64,000 nt of DNA from an uncultured Cycloclasticus sp. (GTDB lineage: Bacteria; Pseudomonadota; Gammaproteobacteria; Methylococcales; Cycloclasticaceae). Positions 19,868 to 29,037 of this stretch are shown here, piece after piece. Each line of letters begins with the position of its first letter. The stretch's first letter is position 1. Below the pieces are notes generated by a model. It saw nothing but the letters and a program-made list of their open reading frames with translations, did not search any database and was not told the DNA's origin. A program made the position numbers and the translations under genes. The stretch lies in NCBI GenBank assembly GCA_913060865.1, contig CAJXTU010000008.1:1-64000 (forward strand). The letters run 5' to 3'.

Positions 19868-21081
19868 TTACTCTGTCCATTGCTCAATATTTTTTCTAGG
19901 AATAAAGCTCTATCTTTGTGCATTTGGATATGAGTTTTACTTTCAACACTTTTCAATGCCTCTGTAGCGAGTGACTTTAAAGAACTAGGGTTTTCTATAA
20001 CATAAAGCAGTTTTCTAGTTAAGTCTGCCGCGCTCCCTCGTTGATACAGTAACGCATTCACATTATCCTTAGTTATGTCCTCTATTCCTGTCGTATTGGA
20101 TGCAATAACCGGCACTCCTTGACTAAACGAATCAAAAATAATTCTTGGTTGCTCTTCTGCTAAATTAGCTACTATTACCAAGTCATAATCAGCTAACTTA
20201 TGAAAAAACTTTGCTCCATATTCAACAGGTGATTCATACTGTACATTTATAAACCCATGATCTACATTTGAAAATTGAATACATTCACTAGATAAACTCC
20301 CACTTCCCATCAAAGTAATATTTACTGGGGTATGAAGTTTTATAGACAGCAACCTAATTGCCTCTAAGACAACAAAAACTCCTTTATTTTCTTCCATTCT
20401 CGATGGAAATAAAATGTCCAATGCTTTCTTCTTTGGCTTCAAATGTTTTTCCGCAATAGCATCTAAAGGTAATATATTCTCAGGTTCAACCCAGGTAGCC
20501 GGCGCAATTAAAATACGATCCTCATCAGCCGTAAAGTAATCTTTGTAAAATGTTTGCGTGAAAACTCTAGCATCCGCTAGCTTTATGCACTGCCTTAACA
20601 TTATTGTATGAAGGTGATGCTCGAAAAATTTTCGACACGTTACCTTTTCATTTTTACGAAGCATCCAAAATGATGATTCAATAACCACTATCCATTGGAA
20701 TTTGATGAACGGTTTGATAAATAACAAATAGAATGAAAGTGGGAATGCCCAACCAGCACCACCTGAATGAATAACTTCAGCATACCTTGATGCATGTACT
20801 ATTTGAACCCAGTTTGGTAAAAAATTTTTTACAATACTCCCTAGGCCAGCATCCTTTTTTAAAGGAAAAAGTTTAGTTATTTGGAATTTTGATATGTTTG
20901 TCATTTCAAGGATATCAGATGCGTCAGTTATCTCAACAACAGGGCAACATAAACTAAAGTCTTCTATATAATCCAAATGATATTTTAGATCTTTAGCCCA
21001 TAATGGATCACAATATAAATCTCCTGTAACTTTTCTGAATATTGGTATTCTTGTGCAGAGTAAATACCTTTTTTTTATCAT
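19864..21081 (-). CDS. Family 4-like glycosyltransferase
   Basis: The 405-aa protein looks like a GT-B glycosyltransferase. Its C-terminal half has DILFPSRMEENKGVFVVLEA and the donor-site region EEQPRIIFDSFSQGVPVIAS, with the E..E pattern of GT4. The N-terminal half is poorly conserved and has a hydrophobic stretch around residues 115-135. It is translationally coupled (4-bp overlap) with the rhamnosyltransferase-like gene, so the two probably act in succession. Confidence 0.8.
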   Translation of the reverse strand: MIKKRYLLCTRIPIFRKVTGDLYCDPLWAKDLKYHLDYIEDFSLCCPVVEITDASDILEMTNISKFQITKLFPLKKDAGLGSIVKNFLPNWVQIVHASRYAEVIHSGGAGWAFPLSFYLLFIKPFIKFQWIVVIESSFWMLRKNEKVTCRKFFEHHLHTIMLRQCIKLADARVFTQTFYKDYFTADEDRILIAPATWVEPENILPLDAIAEKHLKPKKKALDILFPSRMEENKGVFVVLEAIRLLSIKLHTPVNITLMGSGSLSSECIQFSNVDHGFINVQYESPVEYGAKFFHKLADYDLVIVANLAEEQPRIIFDSFSQGVPVIASNTTGIEDITKDNVNALLYQRGSAADLTRKLLYVIENPSSLKSLATEALKSVESKTHIQMHKDRALFLEKILSNGQSK

Positions 21082-21136
21082 ATTGATTCTCTACTCTGGT
21101 TGTTCAAAGCGTTTATACCGTTTGCCATAACTCTAT

Positions 21137-21943
21137 TTATTTTATTATTCTCTTAACCACGCCCTTTATTCCCCTAATTCTAGACTTTAAACTTCTCGAT
21201 GCCTTTTCAAGCGGCATAAGAACATTATCTTTAGCCCACTCATCAGGCCTAGCTTTGAAAATGGTAGAATGCTTGTCTCCAGCCCATCCCTTAGGCTCTT
21301 CTTTCGTATAATAATACGTAGCAAATGATTTACGCATAACATCTAATGGGCAGGTTAATGGCGTTACCCCATGAAAACTAATTTCACTGGTTATAAAACC
21401 ACAAGCACGGTTAAATTTTGGCTCAAAATAACCAATGCGTTTTTTTACGTCCTTGTCCCAAAGATCTAAATACCCACCATAACCTTCTTTCCAGTCTTTA
21501 TTAAAATAAATAAGTATATTTAAGCGTCGATACGCTCGATTTTCATTATTGAAGTTGAAATCAACATGCACATCGAGATGCCCACCGGTATTAGTCTCAT
21601 GAATGCCACCTCCGACCAACTCAGCATCGGCAAACAGATTAGGGATACCCGTTATCTCAGACCACATATCAAGGTATTCTTTTGAGCAAAGAAGCTGATT
21701 CAGTTTCTGGATAGCAGGAGAGAATTTTGCCGAATCTGTAATTTGAACCTTTCTTTTTTCATTAACCGCTGAAAACTCTTTTCCAAGTTTTTGTGCTTCT
21801 TGAAAGCTAGGGAAAGATTGATAAATTTCTTCAGCAAAGTCTTCTTTTAAGAAATTATCAATACAAAAATGCGGGAAACCCTCTGATGCAAAAAAATCTT
21901 GTTTTAGTCTATCTCTATCTATCTCGTTTAAAAGGTCCATCAT
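21137..21943 (-). CDS. 2-oxoglutarate/Fe(II)-dependent oxygenase
   Basis: The 268-aa protein has the facial-triad pattern of prolyl-4-hydroxylase-like dioxygenases: HVD (His126, Asp128), a distal His191 (SFHGV), and Arg204 placed to bind 2-oxoglutarate (RKSFATYYY). Members hydroxylate proteins, amino acids or small molecules using O2 and 2-oxoglutarate. In this operon it may modify a sugar or the amino-acyl group made by the NRPS, but no substrate can be read from the sequence. The ATG overlaps the stop of the small frame upstream (ATGA). Confidence 0.82.
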   Translation of the reverse strand: MMDLLNEIDRDRLKQDFFASEGFPHFCIDNFLKEDFAEEIYQSFPSFQEAQKLGKEFSAVNEKRKVQITDSAKFSPAIQKLNQLLCSKEYLDMWSEITGIPNLFADAELVGGGIHETNTGGHLDVHVDFNFNNENRAYRRLNILIYFNKDWKEGYGGYLDLWDKDVKKRIGYFEPKFNRACGFITSEISFHGVTPLTCPLDVMRKSFATYYYTKEEPKGWAGDKHSTIFKARPDEWAKDNVLMPLEKASRSLKSRIRGIKGVVKRIIK

Positions 21944-22116
21944 ATTCCATCCTTGTTTAAGTCATCACATCTCAGTTTATACTGCTTTTTAATAACTGTT
22001 TTTAGCGGCTTATCATAAAACTGATCTATGGCAAAACAAAAAAGAAGTGCCACCAAACTGTAAGTAAAACTATTGGCATCCATTTTAAAATAAATCAAGT
22101 CAGCCTTCACAACCAT
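21940..22116 (-). CDS. Small membrane ORF, possible acyltransferase C-terminal remnant
   Basis: A 58-codon frame begins at an ATG with a good AGGA 7 nt upstream, and its stop overlaps the next start (ATGA), so it may be translated. The product has one hydrophobic helix (YSLVALLFCFAIDQFYDKP, about residues 19-37) followed by a basic tail. That ending resembles the C-terminal helix and E/D-x-P loop of acyltransferase-3 proteins. It could be the tail of a deleted acyltransferase that kept its coupling to the oxygenase gene, or a real small protein. Confidence 0.45.
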   Translation of the reverse strand: MVVKADLIYFKMDANSFTYSLVALLFCFAIDQFYDKPLKTVIKKQYKLRCDDLNKDGI

Positions 22117-22168
22117 ATCAAAATCCTTACACTCTTTTAATTAAAACCCGCCTGATATAGAACTAAAA

Positions 22169-23245
22169 CTATTTGATTTTTTGCAATGCCTCTTCAAATA
22201 ATTTAGCCGCATCATCCCATGTATACTCACTTGCATGCTGATAGGCTTTGTCAGAAAACGCTAGCCATTCTTCATCACTAAAACTAAGAACTTTATGTGC
22301 TGCACTGGTTAAACATTCCACATCGTTAACGTCACAAAGATAACCATTACTAGCATCTGTAACAATGTCTTCAGGGCCCCCGCATTTTGTAGAAACCGCT
22401 GGTACTCGACAGGCCATCGCTTCCAAAATTGTTAATCCAAACCCCTCACTAAGGCTACAACAAAGCCATAAATCACACTGTTGATAAAGCAAGCGGATTT
22501 CATCTTGAGGTGGGTTGATATTCAACTCGACATAATCAGGAACGCTGATATCTACTGGTGGTCGAGTACCAAAAGCAACCACTCTAAGACTAGGCACCCT
22601 TTCTTTCAAGCCCTGTATTACCTTTAAAGCGACTCTCACCCCTTTAAGCTCTATTTCTGAAAATAGAAATCCAACTGTTGGGATAACTTGCTTTGTTCTT
22701 TGATTAGCATAAAACTGTTCAAGTGCGACACTATTGGGTACAAGTGATACGCTTTCCTGTAAAAAGTCTTTTCTTATAATATCTACCAACCAATTAGCAA
22801 TTGTTATTTTATGCATAGGATACTGCCATGCACACTCAATCCTACTGCTTATACTAACTCGATTATACAAGTCATATCCCTGAACAAAATGTACCTTAAC
22901 ACCCTTAGACTTTTGGAATTTACACACCCACTCAATAGTTTCCCACCACGTTGCAATTACAATATCAGCATCAATTACATCCTGGCTTTTAACTGGCGCA
23001 AAGTCATTACAATAGGTTACGGCCAAACCCAGGAGGTCAAAGTGATTTTGAGCTTGCTTTTTTTTAGATACCCACTCCCCCCCTTTAAGCAGCCTTTTGA
23101 TCTGATGTTTTATGCTCAAAAACCGTTTTTTAGGTGCGATAATATTAACCTTATGGCCGAGCGCATTAAGTTTTTGTGCATAGATAGCGCAAACCCTATC
23201 ACCACCTGACATATTTGGATTAGCCATTACAAAGGTAATTTTCAT
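22169..23245 (-). CDS. Family 4 glycosyltransferase
   Basis: The 358-aa protein is a GT-B enzyme. It has SGGDRVCAIYAQKLNALGH at the N-terminus, a VPNSVALEQF hinge segment and the E-x7-E donor site in EGFGLTILEAMACRVPAVS near residue 265. It is smaller than the other GT4 proteins here but complete. The gene is 1 bp from the upstream GT2 gene, so the two are co-transcribed. Confidence 0.87.
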   Translation of the reverse strand: MKITFVMANPNMSGGDRVCAIYAQKLNALGHKVNIIAPKKRFLSIKHQIKRLLKGGEWVSKKKQAQNHFDLLGLAVTYCNDFAPVKSQDVIDADIVIATWWETIEWVCKFQKSKGVKVHFVQGYDLYNRVSISSRIECAWQYPMHKITIANWLVDIIRKDFLQESVSLVPNSVALEQFYANQRTKQVIPTVGFLFSEIELKGVRVALKVIQGLKERVPSLRVVAFGTRPPVDISVPDYVELNINPPQDEIRLLYQQCDLWLCCSLSEGFGLTILEAMACRVPAVSTKCGGPEDIVTDASNGYLCDVNDVECLTSAAHKVLSFSDEEWLAFSDKAYQHASEYTWDDAAKLFEEALQKIK

Positions 23246-23246
23246 T

Positions 23247-24182
23247 TTATCGCTTAATCAAAATCATAATAATATTTTTCCAGACCAACCAATAAAACGG
23301 CTTTTTCAAACAAGCGCGCAGCGCAATAACCAAGGCTGCATATTTTTTATTATCACTATGTAATTGCCATGATTTACCAATCATATAGCCAACCACCTGA
23401 TCGACACTATCAGTCGGTTTTCCAGACACTAGTGGTGGCTTTGGTGCGTCGCCCTTTTGAAGTTGGTCAAAGCCCATATCCAGCCGTTGTTTTAAGAATT
23501 CTCGCGCTGTCGCTTCATAAAATACTCTTGCGTTTGTGCCTTGCGTGTGGGTAATAGAACTATTATGGATGCGGTAAAAATACATATTCCAAGGAATATA
23601 CCCCACCAAGCCACACTCCGCTAAACGTAACTGCATATCTATATCTTCAGCTGTTATAAAATACTCGCGAAAACCTTGAAGCTCTTTCAATACAGACGAT
23701 TTTATTAAAAATGCACCTAAATGTGTCCGTGTTTTGCCCATCAGTAATTCAGGTGTAATATCAGCTTCTTCGTTACCGGTATTAAATTCAGCAATCACTC
23801 TACTTTTCTCATCCATGCTACTAAATTTACCAGCAACCGCTATATAGTTCACATGCGATTCTAGCCAATCAACTTGTAGTTTAAGACGATCGGGCGGGTA
23901 CAAATCATCCGCATCACATCGACAGACATACTTTCCCTGTGCATGGTTTAACCCCAAATTTAATGCCGCAGAAATACCCTGACCCTTGCCTTGAATAATC
24001 TTTATTCGATCGTCAACAAACGATTCGACCAATGCTTGGCTCGCATCATTTGAACCATCATTAACGATGATTATTTCGAAATGGGAGAAGGATTGATTCA
24101 ATAGCGATTGAATCGTTTCTTTAATATAGGCCTCTGCATTTCGCATCGGCATTAAAATTGATACCGCTATAGTCATCGGCAT
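23247..24182 (-). CDS. Family 2 glycosyltransferase
   Basis: The 311-aa protein has the full GT2 pattern: SILMPMRNAEAYIKETIQSL, IIVNDGSNDASQAL, and CRCDADDLYPPDRL with the metal-binding DADD, then TAEDIDMQLRLAE as the acceptor-side ED motif. The product adds a sugar in repeat-unit assembly. Two ATGs (24182 and 24176) could serve as start. It sits between the flippase gene and the next glycosyltransferase. Confidence 0.88.
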   Translation of the reverse strand: MPMTIAVSILMPMRNAEAYIKETIQSLLNQSFSHFEIIIVNDGSNDASQALVESFVDDRIKIIQGKGQGISAALNLGLNHAQGKYVCRCDADDLYPPDRLKLQVDWLESHVNYIAVAGKFSSMDEKSRVIAEFNTGNEEADITPELLMGKTRTHLGAFLIKSSVLKELQGFREYFITAEDIDMQLRLAECGLVGYIPWNMYFYRIHNSSITHTQGTNARVFYEATAREFLKQRLDMGFDQLQKGDAPKPPLVSGKPTDSVDQVVGYMIGKSWQLHSDNKKYAALVIALRACLKKPFYWLVWKNIIMILIKR

Positions 24183-24286
24183 ATATGACTTTTCAAGTCA
24201 GTCACAATAAAACAGACGCTAGCTTTATTATTAAACAATAAAGAGTGGGGGGACCTTAATGCAACAAATCTGAGTATCATAATAAA

Positions 24287-25636
24287 TTATAAACCGAGGT
24301 AGTTAACAACAGAATCACCCATGTAATAACTGATAAAAAATAACGGGAAGAACTTAAATTCACTTTTCAAACACAGTAGTTTGTATTGATGCATTTTGTA
24401 AAAAATCAACGGAACCTCTACTATTGAATTCAAAGCTATCACAACCACCGCACCATATAACCCATAGATTCCATAAGCAAGTGGGACTGAAATAAATAAA
24501 AATATTGCCGACACGCCTGTTAACAACATAATGTATTTAGAGTTTCCTAAGGCCATAAAACAAACACCCGCCATAGTGATTCCTAAAAAAATAGTGGATA
24601 AGGATAAAATTTCGAGCATCCATCCTGCGTTCTGGTACCTATCATCATAGAGAAAATCGATAACTACGTGGCCTGTACTCGCTAAAATACCCACCACTAT
24701 CATGACAACTGCATCTAGATGACGACGCATTTTGTAATATACTTTTTTTAAATCTTGAGGCCTGGATCTCACTACTTCACTTAGCACCGGATAAAGAACC
24801 GAGGACATTACCTTTCTCACAATCTCTTTAAATGCCATTGCAAGAAAAAAAGCAATGGTATAAACACCCAATTCTTTAGGTGACACTAAGCCACCCAGCA
24901 ATAGGCGATCTCCTTGGCCCATTAGAAAGGTAAAGATGGACGCACCAAAAACCCACTTCCCAAAATGAAATATTTCATACAGGGCCTCTTTATCCCAGCC
25001 CCAACAACTTTTATCGCCAAGCGACCGATGATGTGACAATAGCATTTTACAAAAAGCTGAAAACACCGTGCCCACAACCAACGACCAAATATCACGTTGA
25101 TACCAAGCTAATGCAATCATGACCAGCAACCCCATCACTTGGCTTAACACCTCAATCGTCATGATTTTTTTTAACTTTAAATCACGGTTAAGAAGCGCTA
25201 GATTTATCGAGTTAAAGCCTGAAATCAAGCCGGTAAGTGACATGGCTGCTAAAATAAAGGGTAACTCAGTGTCAGAATATACAGAGCCCTCTGCAAAGAG
25301 TCCTGACCCGCCAACGTAATAAAAGCTAATACTTAATATTAACATTAGTAGAAACATCACGCTGCCACGTAATATTTGAACAGACCAGGCGGTATTTATA
25401 TAATCTCGTTCATCACTTCGTTTACTCTGAATAATATTCTGAGTAACTCCTAGATCTGAAAACATTGCCAACCCATTCAAGATAACCGAAACGACTGCCA
25501 TCAAGCCAAACATTTCCGGCACCAGCAAGCGAGTAAGAATCAAGTTCCCACCTAAACGAATAAGCTGCGAGGCAGCATGTCCACTTAATACCCAGCTGCC
25601 TGCGTGTATTGCCCGCTGCTTAAGTGTTTGGGTCAT
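24287..25636 (-). CDS. Wzx-like polysaccharide flippase
   Basis: The 449-aa membrane protein has about 12-14 helices and the polysaccharide-synthesis (MOP/RfbX) family start: GSWVLSGHAASQLIRLGG and LILTRLLVPEMFGLMAVV. It should translocate the undecaprenyl-linked repeat unit across the inner membrane. The start codon immediately follows the stop of the polymerase-like gene. The pair Wzy-Wzx shows that the polymer uses the Wzx/Wzy route rather than a synthase or ABC transporter. Confidence 0.88.
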   Translation of the reverse strand: MTQTLKQRAIHAGSWVLSGHAASQLIRLGGNLILTRLLVPEMFGLMAVVSVILNGLAMFSDLGVTQNIIQSKRSDERDYINTAWSVQILRGSVMFLLMLILSISFYYVGGSGLFAEGSVYSDTELPFILAAMSLTGLISGFNSINLALLNRDLKLKKIMTIEVLSQVMGLLVMIALAWYQRDIWSLVVGTVFSAFCKMLLSHHRSLGDKSCWGWDKEALYEIFHFGKWVFGASIFTFLMGQGDRLLLGGLVSPKELGVYTIAFFLAMAFKEIVRKVMSSVLYPVLSEVVRSRPQDLKKVYYKMRRHLDAVVMIVVGILASTGHVVIDFLYDDRYQNAGWMLEILSLSTIFLGITMAGVCFMALGNSKYIMLLTGVSAIFLFISVPLAYGIYGLYGAVVVIALNSIVEVPLIFYKMHQYKLLCLKSEFKFFPLFFISYYMGDSVVNYLGL

Positions 25637-27013
25637 TTATGTGCGGGCCATGGTCGTTACTATTTTTTTACTTTCAGCAATTATCTTTTCAGATCGTCCA
25701 AGTAAAATACCTGCTAGCAGCCATAGCCAGGGGCCTAATGATGCATTAGGGAGCTGATCTATCATGACTATAGAAATTAATAAAGCATGCGCCGCTAATA
25801 ATGTTATTTCTGATTTAGACTTAAGATAACGGGATGCTTTATATGCCAACAATACAGGGATGGCTAAAAAGCTAAACTCCGTTAAAAATCCGATTAAGCC
25901 CGACAACCCAAAAGTGATAATCCACCTGCCATCAGTGGTGGATATATCCCTCCCCGTTTCTTCATTATATACACGGTTACGCCCCCAACCTCCCCAACCG
26001 AAAAAAAGACGTTCACGGGCATGAGATAAAAGAATACGTTCATTATCAAATCTAAACTTTATCGACGCTGCTCGCTCTGGGCTCATAGACTCAGCAGCAT
26101 TGATTATCGCCTGGTGAGGAAACACATCTACGATAGACATCATTGGATATAGCATGGCCAGACTAACTAATAAAATAGCTATTTTATGTTGCATTTTAGG
26201 CCTTATAAATTTGATGGCGAAAAAACCAAACATGCCATAGAAAATTGAGGCGATACTTTTACAAAAAACTAACACCACGAATAAATAATAACTAACAATG
26301 GCTGGGGAGTAGTTTTTAATTTTCACTTTATTTTTCCAAAGCGCAACAGCCGACATTAAGGCAACAACTGTAAAAAATGCAACTAATAAGCCATGCCCCA
26401 TAAACACCACTGGGCGAAAACCTCCAAATCTATATTGCTGGATAAAACTATGTGGAAAATAACCATAAGCCCAGGTATGCAACTGAGGACTCATCCTTAC
26501 TTCAAATAATTCAGCTATTGAATAAAGCAAACCAGCAACGACCAAAAATTTAAACATCAATAGTTGATGTTCATAAGTTTTAAAAAACTGCCTGCCTATA
26601 AAAAACGGCGTAATCAGCAGGAATTGATTCAATGTTGCTGACAAACCATCGTAATAGCTTAAACCGGGCAAATATCTGCCGCCAATATTGACAGCGCCGC
26701 TATTCAATACAGCCGTACAAAAAGGGATTAACAATAAAGCCACAACAAGATATTTTATGTTTCCAAGTTCGGAAAAATACGCTATTTTCTTTTTTTTGAT
26801 TAACAAGCAGCCTATTAAGGCAGCGATTACAGGAACCGTCTCTTTACCCAGGGGGGGAATCATTGGAAAGTCAACGAAGGTTTTAACAGGCAGAAACATA
26901 AAACCGCCCACTATTGTCCATAATGTGGCGGTGTTAATGTTTTTTGTTTTATACCAATAAATTGCAAGCAAAGGCCATAAGGCTAATACTGCATAGGCCA
27001 ATCCATTTCCCAT
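25637..27013 (-). CDS. O-antigen polymerase/ligase-like membrane protein (Wzy)
   Basis: The 458-aa protein has about 11-12 transmembrane helices and a long periplasmic loop around residues 300-370 containing RERLFFGWGGWGRNRVY and ISTTDGRWI, as in Wzy polymerases and WaaL ligases. Sequence alone does not separate the two, but its place next to the flippase and the presence of a Wzz-like gene favour polymerase. A strong hairpin lies upstream (27056-27085), so it may have its own promoter or rely on readthrough. Confidence 0.8.
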   Translation of the reverse strand: MGNGLAYAVLALWPLLAIYWYKTKNINTATLWTIVGGFMFLPVKTFVDFPMIPPLGKETVPVIAALIGCLLIKKKKIAYFSELGNIKYLVVALLLIPFCTAVLNSGAVNIGGRYLPGLSYYDGLSATLNQFLLITPFFIGRQFFKTYEHQLLMFKFLVVAGLLYSIAELFEVRMSPQLHTWAYGYFPHSFIQQYRFGGFRPVVFMGHGLLVAFFTVVALMSAVALWKNKVKIKNYSPAIVSYYLFVVLVFCKSIASIFYGMFGFFAIKFIRPKMQHKIAILLVSLAMLYPMMSIVDVFPHQAIINAAESMSPERAASIKFRFDNERILLSHARERLFFGWGGWGRNRVYNEETGRDISTTDGRWIITFGLSGLIGFLTEFSFLAIPVLLAYKASRYLKSKSEITLLAAHALLISIVMIDQLPNASLGPWLWLLAGILLGRSEKIIAESKKIVTTMART

Positions 27014-27055
27014 CTTATTGTTTGTTGCCTACTATATTGTTGTCTGGAGTATGTT

Positions 27056-27085
27056 ATTAAGGGGGGTGTAAACACCCCCCTTAAT
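27056..27085. terminator. Perfect 14-bp G/C-rich hairpin downstream of the beta-helix gene
   Basis: ATTAAGGGGGGTGT and its exact reverse complement are separated by two A. On the minus strand this comes 125 bp after the stop of the beta-helix gene and 43 bp before the polymerase start. It probably divides the export/regulation block from the assembly block. The flanking T/A is short, so termination may be partial. Confidence 0.65.
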
Positions 27086-27209
27086 TGAGTTATTACCTAA
27101 CGGTTGCTTTAGTTTACATCAGGTTAGATATGACAAACTAATTTAATTAATTAATTAATGACTATCTACCACCTTAAATAATAAAGTACTTATGTGTGGT
27201 ATTTTCACC

Positions 27210-28928
27210 TTACCTCATCAGGCAACTGCCACTTGATGATACGGCTCTACATTTTGATTTTACATGCTTTGTTGATTTCGCATGGTTTGTAAGGCTTGAA
27301 TATTTTGGACTTATATATACCGCGCTTACGATTGTGGAGCCTGTATCCGTTGAGCTTTCATGTGTTGAGCTTGCATACGTTGAGCTTGCATACGTTGAGC
27401 TTGCATACGTTGAGCTTTCATGTGTTGAGCTTGTATCTGTTGAGCTTGTATCTGTTGAGCTGATATGTATTGGCGTCGCGTCTATTGGCTCTTCACCTAA
27501 CGGAATACCTACTTTTGGCTCAGCATCTATTGGCGTTGCATCTATTGGCGTTGCATCTATTGGTTCAGCATCTATTGGTTCAGCATCTATTGGCGCTGCA
27601 CCTATTGGGTTAGTGCCGTCATAAACATCTGAAAAAGACACATACTTATTACACTGATTTGAGGATATATCTGTATCAGCATTTGCACTAGTTCTTCTGA
27701 TACAGTCTGCATAGGCCAAGGAGGATTGCTCAATGCTGTTATTAACAACACTAAAGACATTACTTCCCTCTACATTAATTCCTGAGCTGTCGGTTTTGCT
27801 CAACAAAATTCTATTCCCTGAAATTTTCACGTCATTTGATTTAACGGCATCCTCTCCTCTATTCGGCACACTAATCCCTCTAGACAAAATTCCTGAAGGA
27901 TCAACAATGGTATTGCCTTCAATTGACACACCAACACAAGATGAACAACCTATTGCCATACCGCCTACGTTAATAATAGTATTATTTCTAATGGTTAGGT
28001 TCTTAAATTCTTCTTCCGTTGCATAGCCTGTATCAATAGCAATACCCCAACAGCCCCCCCCTGCTTTACCTTCATCTTCCTTAATAATATTGTTTTCAAT
28101 AAGGACATTATCCATCACCCCATGCCCAACTAACGAAACGCCCTGACACTGACCATCAACAATAGCCGATTGATATAAGGTGTTCCCGCGAACAATAACA
28201 CCAGAGGTAACAGTACGGGTCGAACCTGACAAGTAAATATTATGGTTGAATACGGCCTTTTCAAACCCGTTGTTTTGAAATAAATTATTTTCAATAAGAA
28301 GATTTATCCCACCACCTAACCAACCTTGAGCAGAATTATTAATTATGGTTGAATTTTTAAGTGTTATTCTGTCATTAGTGCCATTAACGTCTGTAGAGGT
28401 AACTGCATTGGACCCTGCAGAATAAACGCCAATACCAAAACCCTGAATATGCAGATTATCCAGCAGAACGTCATCTACATCATTAATAAACTCTACCCCA
28501 AAAAGTGTCGTGCCATCTGAAACCAGTTTTAAGTCTCTAACAACATAACCACCACTTTTAGAAGGTGCTCCGCCATCTGAAAAATGTATTGCGGCAGGCC
28601 TAGTGTTTCCTTTGGATATTATTATTGGTCTTTCACCTTCACCGTAAGCACCTATTGTACAAACATTGCTAGTGCTACATTTTGTGTTATATAAAGATGA
28701 GCTTGGGATAATATTGAAGGTCCCACCTCTACAAAACAGGACACTATCGCCTCCTTGCATTTCATTAAACGCACGTAGACCACGGGGAACCGATTGAAAT
28801 GGTGCGAATGTTGATGTTCCAGAATTCTCATCATTCCCCGTATCGCAAACATAATAGTCTTGTGCATAGAGCGATGTGCTAGCTAACAGTAATACGCAAA
28901 GGGTAAGAAGGGTTTTTAACGTTTTCAT
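27210..28928 (-). CDS. Secreted right-handed beta-helix protein with pentapeptide-repeat tail
   Basis: The 572-aa protein has a signal peptide (cleavage near residue 22, SLYAQ) and a parallel beta-helix (about 30-435) full of IENN, IRNNT and ISGN coils. This is the fold of pectate-lyase, NosD and alginate-epimerase families. A protein of this kind in a polysaccharide operon is likely a periplasmic lyase or epimerase acting on the polymer; no catalytic residues can be assigned. The last 125 residues are different: nine PIDAx-type and then about ten STxxS-type pentapeptides encoded by 15-bp DNA repeats, ending in a short Lys/Ser/Cys tail. The tail looks like a slippage-expanded linker. Confidence 0.78.
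   Translation of the reverse strand: MKTLKTLLTLCVLLLASTSLYAQDYYVCDTGNDENSGTSTFAPFQSVPRGLRAFNEMQGGDSVLFCRGGTFNIIPSSSLYNTKCSTSNVCTIGAYGEGERPIIISKGNTRPAAIHFSDGGAPSKSGGYVVRDLKLVSDGTTLFGVEFINDVDDVLLDNLHIQGFGIGVYSAGSNAVTSTDVNGTNDRITLKNSTIINNSAQGWLGGGINLLIENNLFQNNGFEKAVFNHNIYLSGSTRTVTSGVIVRGNTLYQSAIVDGQCQGVSLVGHGVMDNVLIENNIIKEDEGKAGGGCWGIAIDTGYATEEEFKNLTIRNNTIINVGGMAIGCSSCVGVSIEGNTIVDPSGILSRGISVPNRGEDAVKSNDVKISGNRILLSKTDSSGINVEGSNVFSVVNNSIEQSSLAYADCIRRTSANADTDISSNQCNKYVSFSDVYDGTNPIGAAPIDAEPIDAEPIDATPIDATPIDAEPKVGIPLGEEPIDATPIHISSTDTSSTDTSSTHESSTYASSTYASSTYASSTHESSTDTGSTIVSAVYISPKYSSLTNHAKSTKHVKSKCRAVSSSGSCLMR
27340..27612. repeat. Two adjacent arrays of 15-bp tandem repeats
   Basis: From about 27340 to 27461 the unit is CGTTGAGCTTGCATA-like, with three identical copies at 27370-27414 and degenerate ones around them. 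From about 27462 to 27612 the unit is CTATTGGCGTTGCAT-like. Both periods are 15 bp and stay in frame with the beta-helix gene, coding STYAS-type and PIDAT-type pentapeptides. Units vary mostly at one or two codons. Such arrays are prone to copy-number change. Confidence 0.88.
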
Positions 28929-29037
28929 TTCGGTATCCAGTTTTAAGTTTGACTGGAGTAAAGAATAGTTGATAAAAACAAACTAGGTGGAAAAGTGACC
29001 TCACATTGATCAGATGTGTGAGCAACCTCTCAAATCG

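Noticed and set aside
27340-27612. Possible CRISPR array
   Set aside because: The repeats are contiguous 15-bp coding units without unique spacers, and no cas genes are in the window.
27196-27624. Plus-strand 142-codon frame rich in VELAY/IGVAS pentapeptides
   Set aside because: It is the mirror of the 15-bp repeats in the beta-helix gene. Any 15-bp array stays open on both strands, and the minus frame has a signal peptide and a recognisable fold.
28989-29030. TCACA/TGTGA inverted repeat as a CRP site upstream of the beta-helix gene
   Set aside because: The half-sites are in the opposite order and spacing from the CRP consensus; it is better read as a weak hairpin after the ATPase gene.
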